From NCBI RefSeq assembly GCF_034702125.1, contig NC_085878.1, positions 15,401,240 to 15,465,239 of the forward strand: a DNA stretch of 64,000 nt. The letters run 5' to 3'. The notes beneath the pieces are model-generated. The model was not told the DNA's origin, searched no databases, and saw only the letters and a program-made list of their open reading frames with translations. Position 1 is the first letter of the stretch. Every line of letters starts with the position of its first letter. Source of the DNA: Engraulis encrasicolus (Eukaryota > Chordata > Actinopteri > Clupeiformes > Engraulidae). Shown in pieces: positions 48,101-60,520 of the stretch. Both the position numbers and the translations under genes were made by a program.

Positions 48101-48772
48101 GTTAATTACTCCCCCACACCAACCTGGTGGATCGGTAGTCAAACCGGCAACCTTTGGGCTGACGCCCTAACTGCTTACTGTACGCATGACTGTGTTGTTG
48201 AGAAGTTTAATTAACATTTATTTCTTCGAGGTGCTCAAATGTATGTTTATTCCTAGTTCTGTTAATAGGCACATATAATTGTGTCTGCTGTACCCATGCA
48301 AATGCTTTTTACATTTGGTTCTCTTTCCTTACGGTATAATGAAAGCTTCAAAAAGCTGCTTTCAAAACCTCAACAAAAAGACAAAACAATGGAATATTTA
48401 CCCAAATGGGTCCCCAGACTTTGGCGTACTGTATGGGTAAACAGGGTCTTCCTATCACCTCAAATTACATTTAAAAAAGACACCTCAGAAAAAGAATTCT
48501 TCAAAGTGGGGAAGGATCTAAGAGACAAACAAAATATATCCATGATACAGCAGCAGGTGGTTGTCAATTCACGGATCTGAGATACTCCTTTGGGCAAAAT
48601 ACATAAGGGAAAAAAATCTTTAAAAGTTTCATGTGACAAAAAACTTCACAAAGTTTTGTATGCAGAGCTTGGGACCTGGATAGGCCTGATTATATAAAGC
48701 TGATATATAGCTGATATATATATACAGTGTTTTTGTCCTTGTTTTCTTCATGTGCAGAAAAATGAAGAGTGA
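45113..48772 (+). CDS. sirt3: NAD-dependent deacylase sirtuin-3, mitochondrial
   Basis: Class I sirtuin that deacetylates mitochondrial enzymes using NAD+. Coding exons: 45113-45138, 45556-45630, 45733-45912, 46252-46484, 46579-46679, 47172-47333, 47725-47937, 48758-48772; 1005 bp, 334 aa. The last six are secure; the first two are inferred from phase, an open frame and splice sites. Motifs: [15 protein letters not shown] (residues 81-95), YTQNID, catalytic His184 in EAHGTF, zinc cysteines 192, 195, 216 and 219, GTSLEVEPFASL and [11 protein letters not shown]. The N-terminus to residue ~55 is rich in Arg and poor in acidic residues ([15 protein letters not shown]), compatible with a mitochondrial presequence. 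It ends with a 15-bp exon (KNEE). [12 protein letters not shown] and the psmd13 neighbour mark it as SIRT3 rather than SIRT2. Polyadenylation signal at 49297. Confidence 0.9.
45903..46215 (+). repeat. Three degenerate tandem copies of the sirt3 exon 3 end plus donor and intron
   Basis: The sequence cagatttcaggt, which is the exon 3 end and splice donor, recurs at 46019-46030 and, decayed (taaatttcaagt), near 46143. Each is followed by a similar cttcatcaa / acccctttc / tagttttac series. The period is about 116-120 bp. Copy 2 keeps a donor-like gtataagc. Confidence 0.65.
47935..48190 (-). mobile_element. tRNA-derived SINE, minus orientation
   Basis: The minus strand has a head with AGCAGTTAGGGCGTC (A-box-like) and GGTTTGACTACC (B-box-like), then a conserved body running to gcaattttgctgtgtgcag. 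It resembles an abundant teleost SINE family. It occupies the last intron of sirt3, starting close to the exon 7 donor. Confidence 0.6.
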
Positions 48773-49296
48773 GTTGACTACATCCATCTTCTCTGGACCT
48801 TGGGGCACGTATCTGGTCTATGAATGGCACTTATCTGCCAACCAACCAGTGGGTAACTGCCCATCTCAGGGTCACTTGGTCATGTGTACTGTACTGTAAT
48901 CTGTGTATTGCACAAGGACTCCTGAAGGTGTTCATCCATATTGTGGGGAAGAAGCCTATTACGCTTGAAGACAATGTGAAGGCCCTCTTTGGCTGTAATT
49001 ATCAACTTGATCAAATTCTTTATTGTGGCATAGGGGGTATCTTTTGAGTGTACTGTTCCATGCAGACATTGAGTAATACTAATGTATAGTTGCTAAGTAT
49101 AAAACGTTTTGGTAGAAATAATGGATGTAAACTAGAATGAATAGAGAACACTGCTGTTTCAACCACTCCTGAATATACATTTTATGCTGTTTTATAGCCA
49201 TTTGTTTATTTTAAGTATGCAGTGTATCACACATTAACGGCACTATGGTGTGTTAAAGATTTTTAATTTTCTCATAAAAGGGTTTTGAGAAACTCA

Positions 49297-49302
49297 AATA
49301 AA
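49297..49302 (+). promoter_or_regulatory. Polyadenylation signal AATAAA, sirt3
   Basis: AATAAA 525 bp after the sirt3 stop, immediately before a transposon insertion, so the 3'UTR probably ends near 49320. Confidence 0.65.
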
Positions 49303-49343
49303 AATAAATATTTTAACTTTATGTCCTGAGACTGTCATATGTA

Positions 49344-50765
49344 CAAACCCCAACTCCATAGAAGTTGGGACACAAGGTAAATTGTGAATAATAACAAAAT
49401 ACTGCCATTTTCAAAACGTCTGATTTTACATTACATTACAACGACACAAAGAAAACATATCAGCCATCAAAACTGACCAAAATTGTTTGTTTGGGGATAT
49501 TCATGAATATGTAAAAACAACACGTCTCAAAAGAGTTGGGACAGGGACAATAAAAGGCAGCAAATACCAAGGAAGACTAAAAACGAAACAAAAGATAACA
49601 CTTAACAGTTAAATACATTAACCGATGACATGATTTTATATTAAAAACAGTGTTAATTCCTATCTTGGACATGATTTCACCAGCTTAAATGGAGGGTGTA
49701 TTCCTTGTCATGTTTTGCAATGTTTTCCTTTCTGTAGTGCTTACAGTGTGCCAGGTCTTGACCAAAAGCCCGCCATTTTATCACCTGCTGGTCCTTATGA
49801 TGGAGTTAAACTATTCAAACATTAAAACTATTAAAACATACTCGAGAATGCAATTTGCCCTTACTATGTGGCAGTAATTGAAGATCTCCCTTCAAAATTC
49901 AATGTGTGGCTTTTTATGCTGTTTAAACCCCATTTATATCATTCAGCACTGTATTTAACTCTACAGATCAGTGAGAACACCATGCCATCATGGAGGCTGA
50001 CTTTTGAAGTTAGCACTAACACAAGTTGGATGGTCCATTTTCACTGTAGCACAGGATGTGCAAGACTTTATTATTTTCAAAAAGAATTGACTTCTGCAAC
50101 TTCTGCTGACTTCTGTAAGCAAAGGACAGTTTCCCATGTGTTCTGGGTCTAGTTCAAGTGATCTCGGGTGCATAGGATACTGTTAAAGCCCTCTATCATT
50201 TGCACACATGAAGCATTCTTAATATGGTCAATTGTCAGTAGCTGTAATTATTGGAGTGCTAGAGTGAGACTACAGTGGATATATATTTCATGATGTCATT
50301 AACCTATACAATGATTTTAATGACAAAAATACGTGTTATATACACTAACTCATGATAAATCAAAGGTAATTCAAAAATGTAAGTAATAACTATGGTAATT
50401 ATTCCCTCTGCATCTTTAATTCTGAGTGACTCAGCCTCTCTGTGATGGTCTTATACCTGGACACTCATATTGTCCATCAGTACAATTAATTTTGAAATGT
50501 TCTTCTTTGTTATTTTATCTTATTTGGATGTTTATTACATCTCACTGATCCCCGTCCCAGCTTATTTGAGACGTGTTGCAGTTATCAAATTAGAAATGAG
50601 TACATATGTTCCTCAAAACAATTTTTTTTCTCGGTTTTAACACTTAATATGTTGTCTTTTCTCTATTCTCCATCTAATGAATAGTTTGAATGTTTTGAAA
50701 ATTATAGCATTTTGATTTTATTCACAGTTTACCAAACGTCCCAACTTCACCAGAGTTGGGGTTTG
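49344..50765. mobile_element. TA-flanked non-autonomous DNA transposon, ~1.4 kb
   Basis: The left end is caaaccccaactccatagaa followed by gttgggac; the right end is gtcccaacttcaccagagtt followed by ggggtttg. They are inverted copies with short subterminal differences, with TA directly outside both ends. The inside is AT-rich, with no transposase recognised, though an internal agttgggacagggacaataa segment is typical of a common fish repeat family. Confidence 0.7.
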
Positions 50766-53700
50766 TAGTAGGCTGGAGCTGTCGAGGCACAATTATTATA
50801 CATTTTATATTCGTAAAAGTCAAATTCTTAAGAATAATATAATGCACATTGATCTTGGCAACTATACTACATGACATTTTGCCACAGTTTCCCCCAAACA
50901 TTGTAACACCCAAGGCTAGGGTTTCCAAGCAAGAGAAGCATGTCATAATGCTATATTTGACTTTGAAATTCAAGATATTTTAGAGCATTTTAATCAACTC
51001 TCATCTCAGCACATCAGGGTGTACAGTAAAGCCTCAGTTTGGCATAGCCCACCGGCCTTTGTGCCTAAAGGGTGATGTGCTTCTCAAGTCCACAGGGAGG
51101 TGCTGTAGAGCAAGGTTCCCAAGCAAGGGATCAACACTTTATTATTACCTATGTCAAAGAGGTAATGTTTTCACCATGATTTGTTTATTTGTTTGTTAAT
51201 TGTTGTGTAAGTAAGTCGCCATCACAATGTATCATTCTGCAATTTGGCCAGTATGTTGGTCTACCCAATGGCTCAGGCTGATTGCATATTTTGTGCTGAT
51301 CTGATCTGAGCTGGGTTGAAGGAGCTCAGTGCTCAACAAGGGCACTTACTGTATGTGCAAACATGATTATAGCAGAACATAGAGGTTGAAACTGGATGAA
51401 TAGCAGCATCTTTAAGGACTGTTTGCAAAATGTTTGGGCTCTCTGACAAAACGTGACTCTCGGGAAAGGTCACTGGTACATATTATACCCCATTATCAGA
51501 ATCCGAAAGGCGAGCCATTGGTTTTCAGGATTGACAAGGGCCTTTTTTTGCTGAAGAATGATTTGACAGACACCATCCTTTTCCTGCTAGGTTCAAAAGC
51601 CATCTGAGGATTTTAAATTAGATAGTATCACAGCCAAAATGACACATGGATAAGAAGACTGTTTGATTTTGAGTCATATACAGTAGTATGACCAAATGTA
51701 GGCTACATTATAGTTGTCAGATAAAAAAAGATATTTTTCCTCAGTCCTATCAAATGCACACAGTGATCATACAATGTGCTTTTCAGTATCACTTCGGACA
51801 CACAGTCGACAGTTCCTTGATCATACTGAATTCAATTACCTGTCATAAATCAATGATCAGTCTGTTTTCAAATGGTATCAAATTATCATCATCATAGACA
51901 AAGACACAACATAGCGAGGCATCATTTCAAATCTGGTTACGTCCATAAACAGTCACATTGTCTGCGCTGAACGGCATGGAACTTACAGTTTTGGCTAAAC
52001 ATGCTGGTTAACAGTTGACAAAGGCAGCTACAGTGCTTTGACTACATGGAAAAAAAACTACAAAACAATTATTTCTAGATAAATCTGGTATTAAGTACTT
52101 CCACCCATTTTCCAGCGTTGTTTAGAATTAAGTGGTTAACACCTACATTTTGATGTTTGTTGCCGTCTTGGTTATTTAACTAATTTGGATTTTGTCTCAA
52201 ACCACTTTGGAATGGCTAGCTATGGCCGTGCTCAATCCTGTCCTTGAAACTATGCTAAACATTCGTTTAAAAAAATATTAAACTCACCTAGTTGCAAGTA
52301 GTGTTCACTGGTATTTCTTAACAAGTTATGCTGTGAAATATAGCTTAAATTATTTATTTGTCATTTCTGTAAATCCTCTTCTCATTAATTTACTAAATGT
52401 CAAGTAACAGGAGGCAGAGGCCATATATCACTTGTTACACAATTCCAGTGAAAACCGCTAACTACTTTGTGAGTTGCACCTTTATAACAAAACAAATGAT
52501 TGGGGTGGTTGAAGGAACACAGCCTGATACAAAATCTAAATGAGCAATTACTGGGGCAGCAGCAAACATCTTAATGTTAGTGGGAACCACTCTATTGCAT
52601 TGGAGACACCTCAGAAAACAGGCTAAAAGTGTGAAATACCAGCCTTATCCTTTACAAACAAACATTTGGTGGAATGATGAGTTAATGGCCATTCACACTT
52701 GTTCAGTTCTCATGTTCAACTCCCTTCTCTTTAGAAGGAGTCTGTCTTACTAAAGTATGATTAGTGAAGGCGCACATTTATGACAATTTACACTTCACAT
52801 GTTCAGAAGCTTTTATTTTGCAATAATTTATGCAGTTGGACAGAAAAAAAATCAAATAACTGAAGTAATATTAGCTTTTCCTGTCAATTGACATGACCGG
52901 TCAGTTGTTGCCTGAACTAGAGTTGTGGGGTGTACAGTATGGTTATTCAATCAGCACAGAGTTTCGCCGGCTCACAGTACATTCAAATGGAGTGCCAATG
53001 TGGCAGCAGATGGCCTTAGCCTCGCCTTGCTTCACCTTCGTACATATTTGGAACTACTTTCATCTATTATTCAGCCCAAAAGAAAGAGGAGTGGGGAAGT
53101 TTTTGGCAGCTGCTCTCAAGTGGTGGTAAGGAAGAAGACTTACATCACATTGGGCTAGGCCCATGGGCTTAATTATGGCTCCCATTCCCTGTTGCGCAGT
53201 CGTTACATACATGACTCCCCATGGTGAGTGTGGCAGAATTTTCTTTTTGAAATCATCTGGACAATTCCAAGTGTTTTTTTCCCCACCAGTGCTTCACAGC
53301 CTACTGTATGTGAGGCCTTTCTCTCTGATCATCAGACTTCGCTCCTCTCTTTACTTTTTCTCCTCTGGCTCTTTCCCCCCTGGCTTCATTGACAATGGCA
53401 AAAAGAGATGTAAGAATCCTCTCCGTCGCTCACGTCATCAGACTTGGGGTCTTCATAATTTTTCAATATATTTCCATATTTTAAAGAGTCTTTCTTGATT
53501 CATGACATGGATGTTTCCAGATTAGAGCAAGCAGTTGTTTTTGGACAAATGCATTGCTTTTCCATGGCACTGACTAAATAAATAAATTCTTCAGGCTCTT
53601 TTACAGTCTTTGTCCTAAATAATGGGCATTTTTGAGTACACCCTTTCATGAAGTTTATAGATTTTTTCCTGTCATCATTGTTAACGACTGACAGAAAAAG

Positions 53701-54571
53701 AATGTGTGTTTCCAGCCACAGTTTTAATTACCTGTCAAACTGACGCATACTATCAGTTTCGCAGACCTAGCACCATGGTAGATGACAGCAATGCATTATG
53801 GAATACACAATGTTTTTTACATGAGCTGCTGAACATTGAGGGGTGAAAGTGTCCATCCTCTTATCCTCATATTGTAAATTAATAACGCCCTATCATCCGT
53901 AGAATTTCATGTTCACTGGGGAGGTTTTATTTAAACTGTACAATACAGAGATGTGAAAACATGTAAGCGACAGTGGCAGTGGATTAACGTGTACGGACTG
54001 GCAAAAATGAAGCCATTCAATGGCGTTGCTAGTTGGATGACTATGAATAGATTGATAGGTGTGGTCTGGTCTCCTTATGTTTCTGATAGACTTTTCAGCT
54101 TTAAAAGCATAATTTAATGTCACAAATATTACTTTTCCACATAAAACGTGGACGACAGAGAACAATAGGCACGATGAACAAAGAATTATCAAACATTCTG
54201 CTGTCACAAGCATTACAAAAATATATGGCAAAGGAAAATTAGATCACCCGCCTGCACAAACAACAAAGGAACTGTGCAGTACAATACAAAATAACAGAAT
54301 AATCATCATCATCACAAGACCGCACTTAAGTATGTGGCCTTTAGTGCCACTCATGAAGCAGTTCCCTCATGTCAAACACACAGGGCAGCCAAAAGGCGTG
54401 GAACAAACAGGTATGTTGTCCTGGGCCCGGAGAGAAAAGGGGCCCCAGAAATTGGTCCTCATGACATAGTATGTATTGAGAGGGGGGCCTTCCAAATGTC
54501 TTTCTTTCCCCCTGAACTGGCAAAGCCTGGCGGCAGTCCTGCAAGTATGCAATAACATTTAAGCTGTTCCT
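50766..54571. other. sirt3-drd4 intergenic region and drd4 3'UTR
   Basis: No gene is seen. An AATAAA for the minus-strand drd4 lies at 53926-53931 (TTTATT on plus), giving it a 3'UTR of about 640 bp, within which 54405-54545 is a dispersed repeat fragment. Around 51140-51260 the sequence gtcaaagaggtaatgttttc followed by tttgttt repeats resembles a widespread dispersed repeat. Confidence 0.5.
54405..54545. repeat. Dispersed repeat fragment shared with 25565-25660
   Basis: Both copies carry gttgtcc(t/c)gggccc(g/a)gag and a later tatgtattgag with a G-run. This one lies in the predicted drd4 3'UTR. The ends are not defined. Its GGGCCC-rich sequence recalls the hAT-type element at 63577-63960, but I cannot align them reliably. 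Confidence 0.45.
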
Positions 54572-57500
54572 TCACCAACAAGTGAGCACAAATTTGCGGA
54601 AGAACTTCCTGAACTCCGTGTTGAAGACGGTGTATATGATGGGGTTGACAGCGCTGTTCACGTAGCCCAACCACGTGACGGTGCTCATCAGATAGGGGGA
54701 GATGTCACAGGTCTTGCACATGGCCCTCATCGTGTGCACCACAAAGAAGGGCGTCCAGCAAAAGAGAAAGGCACCTGCAAAAGCCAAGATGATGACAGGT
54801 GTTGACATGAACACACTTTGACATCTTCTCTTCAAAGGCACACTCCATGGAGACACTGCTCTGACTTCCAGGCTATGTCACTTGCTAGACACTAAGCAGC
54901 AAAATTAACTAAGCAGCAAACTGAATTGCAGAGCAGAAAACTTTTCATTTCACACTATCATGTAAGGCAAAAAAACATTTTAAAGATTACTTTTTACAGA
55001 ATTACGGTTAATGATTCAGTTATGTTAAAGGCATTGATTTATGTGCATTAATCTACCACTGATGAACTCTTCAAGGGTTAAAATAAGACGCATTTTGCGA
55101 TTTCATGGACATTGACGCAAAGCAACCCATTAGAGTGTACAACCTCCTTTAATTAGTTTACTGTGTTCTAAGTCAGCTCTCCAGCTGTTCATGTGATACT
55201 GTGCCACATTCAGACAGAGACAGAGAGGACTTATCGCACGAGAAGGTGCGCACTGCCAACACCGGATTAGGTAATACCTTCTTCGAACCGCAAACAGCAG
55301 CAAGACATTTAACAAGCTACTGTGTTTCATTGGAGGATTGATTGCACAAGGCACCATAATTATTGTACACAGCCTAATGCATTATCATATGAGACAGCTC
55401 TTATCTCTATTTGTCTGCCATGTTAATATAGATTGAACAAATACCGTGTTCTTTATGGAACAGTACATTTCGTGATGGCCGTGGCGGTACAGCACACCTT
55501 GCAGATGTTGCTGCTGCCACGGCTGCTACCGAGAGTCTCTGGGCATGCTTTCCATGGCCACTTAAATATTCTATTGGAACGAGCTGTTAAAATAAGCATG
55601 AGCCCACTAGACACTCTGAATGACACAGAGCAAATGTGACAGAGGACTTGGGGAAAGCAGGACGTCACTAGGATAGTGTATGGTCGGTGGCGCGGGGCTG
55701 CTTTAAGTGGATTGCCAGTGAAATGAGTGGCACTATGGTCCTTGCACTCAGTTCAAACTGCAGCACTAGATGTTGCTTCTCTTGGAAAACGTCCTTCCTT
55801 ACTTGCATACTTTTTTCCTTCCTTCATTTCTATGTCTGTGTTGTAAAACTCTTCATTTATTGGAAGAATATTGATAATAGGCTCCAGCGGAGCTAAAAAG
55901 TTCAGGCAAGCCCACGGCTAACATTTCACTGTGAAAATTAGATTACGAGACCATACATAGATTATGTGATTATTGGATTTAAGGCTTAAACCTATAGTTA
56001 GCAATGTGTTGGGCATTAGGGAAATGTGTGTGTCAATGCTGTGCACTTGTGTGAACCGTGATCGATCCTATGGATTTCTGCACCTATGCAACAAATGTTA
56101 TTCAAACGGATTTTTGGAGACTTTGCATATTCTGAAGATTAACTTTTACAGTATTACTATTGGCCAATGGCATCCACTGCCCAATGGCTGGTCAATGTGA
56201 AGTGTGTAGGAAGGACATTGGATCATCAATGTTGCAAAGAGAAACAGGCCTGAAGGAGAATAGCTATTCATATGTGATTAGTGTTTTGTGATTAGAGCTT
56301 TTTCTGACATGAATTGTGTTATCTTGCCTCGTGTTAACACATGACAAATATCCTTTGTACAACAGAAGACTTTCAGGTGTCATCTTCATGTCGGAAAAAG
56401 CTCTAAAAACATGGTTTGAGGAATAGAAAAAACGTGTTATTTGCTTCATGTGTTAACACAAAACAAATATCCTTTGAACAATAGATTACTTTCAGGTGCC
56501 ATCATTTTTTCTATTCCTCAAACCAGGTTTCATCATTCATCCATTTCCTACAAAAGCTAAATCCCTGGCTTAGCTTCCCCCATTTTCCTGTCGGTTCTCA
56601 CTGAGCAACCCAAAACTACGTATATTGGCTTTACTGTGAGTAGAATGTCTTTGATAAAGTACAATTCTGTAATGCTCCTGTTTGAAGCTAGCCTGGGACC
56701 CACCCATAAGCACCGTGGCACTCCACAAAATGTAGCTTTGAAGTCGTAATAGTCAGGCTGGCCTGAAGCTCTGTCTGACACCGTCTTTAATCAGCAGTCC
56801 CCCCTTCATATGACGTCCATCAATGAGGCAACCTCTGTGTTTCTACTGGCAAGCAAGGCCCCAAACAAAAGGAGAGCACTGCTGATACAGCACTAAGTGG
56901 CAAAGAATAGCTTGAAAAATACTGATGTGTAGTATTTGTTCAGCTTCAGAGTATCTCCTTCATTATTGATTCTTTGGTGAATAAAGAATGGAGAACAAAG
57001 GTTCTACCATATTGACAAATGGATACTGTACCTGTGCCAAGGCTCTAACTGTAGCTGTTGGTCTCAACAGTGCATTTTAAAGTGCAAGTTGAGGCTCGAA
57101 AAAAGACTAAAGCATTCTTGAAAATGCATGCTTGCATTTAAAAAAAAATGTTTTGCCACCAAGTGGTCTTTGAGGGGGAAACCATTCTTGGAAATAATAT
57201 TCTTTCAGTTGCAAGCTCAAATGCTTGTTCAGCACATACTCTATGGTGCACATATACGTACCAATAAATGGCACAATGGCACTGAGTAAACAAGGAATCT
57301 GTGTGAACAGTCATCATCAATGAGGGCAAACGGCAACAAACGAACATCCTAGCTGCTCCAAACTTTACATAGGTTACAGCCTGTTTAACAATGATGATGC
57401 CTTTACGTCAAACCCCTTGACATTAAGTCTAACTACTTCCTCCTGTCCTGTCCTGTGACCTCCGGCCTTATGATGCCAGGCTTGACTAGCCTGATTATCA

Positions 57501-60500
57501 TCGACTTTCAAATCTCTTCAAGACTTGGTCTGACCAAGAGCCTAACAATTAACATTTCCCAAACAGCATTGTGTCACCAGGAGGGCGTGGCGTGGCTAAG
57601 GCTTGACATCATTGACGATAAAAGTTTTTATTAAATATGTTGCAAAAATGTAAAGGTCATTCTCTCATTTTCAGTTGAATGAGGGAAGTCCCCAAAAAAA
57701 TCGCTCTGTACTTGGTTTTGCAGTTTTGCCCACGGAGGCGGACAGCTCTGAGCCAAGAGGACAAGATCGGACCCGGAAATGAAGCAGTTTCACATGCACA
57801 TAGGTACTATTTCCCAATGTCAAGTGTTCTAGCCTTAGTAGTGCGCGAAACGCCCAGTGATTGGATACTCTTTGATGAACTCCACAGAGTATCCAATCAC
57901 TAGGCGTTTCACTGCACTACCAAGGCTAGAACACTTGATATTGGGAAATGGTCAAAATGTCACGCTCACTCACCCACAATGACGGGGAGCACCTTCATGG
58001 CCTTCCTCTCCCGGCCGTTCAGCTTGGCGCCCTTCTTCTTCTTGCGCACCACGGGGCTGCCGCTGAGGTCCGGGTAAGACACAGTCTGCACGATGCTGTT
58101 CCGGTACTTGATGGGCAGCGGGATCTCCGGCGTGCCCGGTTCCATCTCCTCCTCCACCCGAGTCTGGGCCAGGTCCTTCTCGATCACGCGCGGGAGCCGC
58201 GGAGGCGGAGGCTCCTGTGCTGTCTGAGTCTGGCCCTGCTGGGGACTCTGCGTGGGGTCCAGGGGCAGGGAGGCGTAGGAGGAGGAGACGCGCAGGGCGG
58301 CCGGCGCCTGGTAGGGCTGCAGGCTGCGGCACGCCTGGATGCTCTTGAGCAGCTTGGCCTTGCGCGCCTCCTCCCACTTGCGCAGGCCGTAGAACATGCG
58401 GCAGTAGAGGAGCAGCATGATGGGGCAGGGGATGAAGAAGGAGCAGATGGAGGAGTAGAGCACGTAGTTGTCGTCCTCCAGCTTGCACTCGGAGGGGTCG
58501 CGTCCGGGGATCCTGTTGATCCCCAGCGGGATGGGAGAGGCCACGGCGAAGGACAGCAGCCAGGTGGCCGAGAGCAGGAAGATCTGACGGTTGTCCACGT
58601 GCTTGCGGTTGTAGTGCAGGGGGACGGCCACAGCTATGAACCTGAGGAACACGGAGCAGAGGGTATTGAGGGTTTTTTTTTTGGGGGGGGGGGTTAGCCT
58701 TTATTTAGACAGGACAGCTGAAGAGATGACAGGAAACAAGTGGGAGAGAGAGAGATGGGGTAGGGTTGGGAAATGACCCAGGCCGGACTCGAACCCGGGT
58801 CGCCCGCATATGGTACAGTGTGTTAACGCACTGCGCTACAGCACCCTCAGCAGCAGCGGTGTAGTCTACTTTTTTGAAGTGGGTATACTGTATATTTTAT
58901 CATTTTTTGAAGTGGGTATACTGTATATATTTGTCCTATTCAAAACAATGGATCAATCAATTTTAATTGGGTATACTGAAATCCCTGAAATGTAGAAGTG
59001 GGTATACTCCGTATACCCGCGTTCTACGTAGACTGCATCACTGCTCAGCAGAGGGTATTGTTGAGGGATTGCATGGAAGTGGTGCCAACCCAGTACAGAG
59101 CAGAGGTGGTATGGTTCATTGTATGGAAGTGTGCCGCCAGCTCACAAGGGCCTAGCAGGCCAACAACTGCCCTGTGCTGGACCAGCAACTTGCGTATTAC
59201 GCCATGCTCGTCATGCTTGCAAACTGGCTGGCCATCAATGTGATGCCATATAGACTGTCTTTTTTGCTAAGTGTTGTATGCAGAATGTATAACATTCCGT
59301 GCCTGATGTTGTAATCATGAGCATTACTACACCCTGTGGGAGGGCTGTGGAAGCCAATGATGTTATCCAGTGCCAGGTGCTTACGCTGGCCTTTCACTAA
59401 ATCAGCTGATTGTCATTGGCACAACTCCTAGGGGTTAGGTAGGAGTTGGGGTTGGAGAGAAGCTAAATAAGTTAGTGCAGAAGTGAAAGCAGGTGATGTG
59501 GAATGTACTAGAGAATTCCCGAGTCCAAGATACATCACTGATGTGAATTTTGCCACAATAACCGCAATTGTATGTTTTTTTTGTGCATGCCCCCATACCG
59601 GTGTGTGTGTGTGTGTGTGTGTTTGTGTGTGTGTGTTTAACTGCATACCTGTCAACACTAATGGCACACAGGTTGAATATAGAAGCTGTGCAGAGCATCA
59701 CATCCATTGTCATCAGCCCGTCGCAAAGTGTCATATTTAAGGACCAAACACCGCCTTGAAACTGAGAAGACACATTAGTTACCAAAAATACATCACACAA
59801 AATCATCTCATCACCTCCTCCTCCCAAACATCTGCTGTGGCAAACTACATCCCAAAATGTGTTTTAGAAATACACATTGAACGTCTGGTTATTAGTAAGT
59901 TAGTAGCCTATTAATTGGTATGTGACAAATACAGTATATTGCACTGAATCTGCCGTTTCCACAAGGGCACCAACACCTACCCTAACCTCAGGTTAAAATG
60001 TAAGGGCATAGCCAGGTTACTACAAAAAAGGTGAAACATAATGAAGATATATCACATTAAATGATTTCACAATTACAGCTGTCAAGTCAACTTGCAGTGC
60101 CCAAGCTCTTGTGGTCCAGTCATTCCAAATGTAGGCTAGCCTACTGAATCTATATGGTCTTTATAGGGTAGGCCTTTGTCTTTTTAAATCTGAAGGGATT
60201 TTTTATATTTTATTTTAAATACCATGTGTCCAGTTTGGTCAAGTTCACATAGGCTAGGTGTTTAATTCCAAGCTTACCTCTGAGTACACATACAGTGGCA
60301 ACACCAGGACAGCCAGCATCAGATCTGCAACTGCCAAACTGACAATGAAGTAGTTTGTTGTGGTCTTTAAAGCTTTTTCCTGGTAAACACTAAGGCACAC
60401 CAGTGTATTCCCACAGATAATGAAAATGATCAAAACTATCCCAAAAACAAGAACAGGAATGTTGTAGTGCATGACTGAATCCTGCGTGCAGCAGTTCGAA

Positions 60501-60520
60501 TTCGTAACGTTTGTGGACAT
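54572..60520 (-). CDS. drd4: Dopamine receptor D4
   Basis: D2-class Gi-coupled dopamine receptor in the neuronal plasma membrane. Four coding exons: 60278-60520, 59649-59761, 57974-58641, 54572-54774; 1227 bp, 408 aa. Residues seen: N-glycosylation site N4-V-T, Asn38 (1.50), Asp66 (2.50), Cys94 (3.25), amine-binding Asp101 (3.32) in [15 protein letters not shown] at 118-120, YSSICSFF with the TM5 serines, CWTPFF in TM6 and NPIIY in TM7. The C-terminal tail is very short, as in D2-class receptors. The third intracellular loop is long and Pro/Glu/Gln-rich, but has no trace of the 16-residue tandem repeat of human DRD4. [11 protein letters not shown] and [12 protein letters not shown] mark it as D4 rather than D2 or D3. 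Confidence 0.96.
56295..56524. repeat. Twin fold-back units with a shared internal direct repeat
   Basis: Unit 1 has arms gagctttttctgacatga (56295-56312) and tcatgtcggaaaaagctc (56386-56403). Unit 2 has arms ggtttgaggaatagaaaaaa (56413-56432) and its inverse (56505-56524). Both enclose the same ~54-bp segment starting gtgttaacaca (56331 and 56450). It lies in drd4 intron 3. Confidence 0.75.
57809..57949. repeat. Long near-perfect inverted repeat (hairpin), 63-bp arms
   Basis: Arms 57809-57871 and 57886-57949 pair with only a few mismatches and one single-base bulge around a 14-nt loop. The outer ends are atttcccaat and attgggaaat. It lies 24 bp from the exon 3 donor of drd4, inside intron 3, and is probably a fold-back MITE. 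Confidence 0.9.
58676..58860 (-). mobile_element. tRNA-derived SINE, minus orientation
   Basis: The minus strand shows GTAGCGCAGTGCGTTAA (A-box-like) and a consensus B box GGGTTCGAGTCC, then a purine/pyrimidine body and a tail cctgtctaaataaaggc. Same family as 13436-13606. It abuts the acceptor of drd4 exon 3, starting about 35 bp away in intron 2. Confidence 0.7.
59601..59637 (+). repeat. (GT)n tract beside the drd4 exon 2 donor
   Basis: About 18 GT units with one TT interruption. On the transcribed strand it is (AC)n, starting 12 nt after the exon 2/intron 2 border. Confidence 0.9.

Noticed and set aside
57948..58697. 249-codon plus-strand ORF
   Set aside because: Antisense shadow of drd4 exon 3, arising from GC-rich coding sequence.
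58770..58860. tRNA gene
   Set aside because: The B box is good, but the sequence continues into a SINE body and no acceptor or anticodon stem is convincing.
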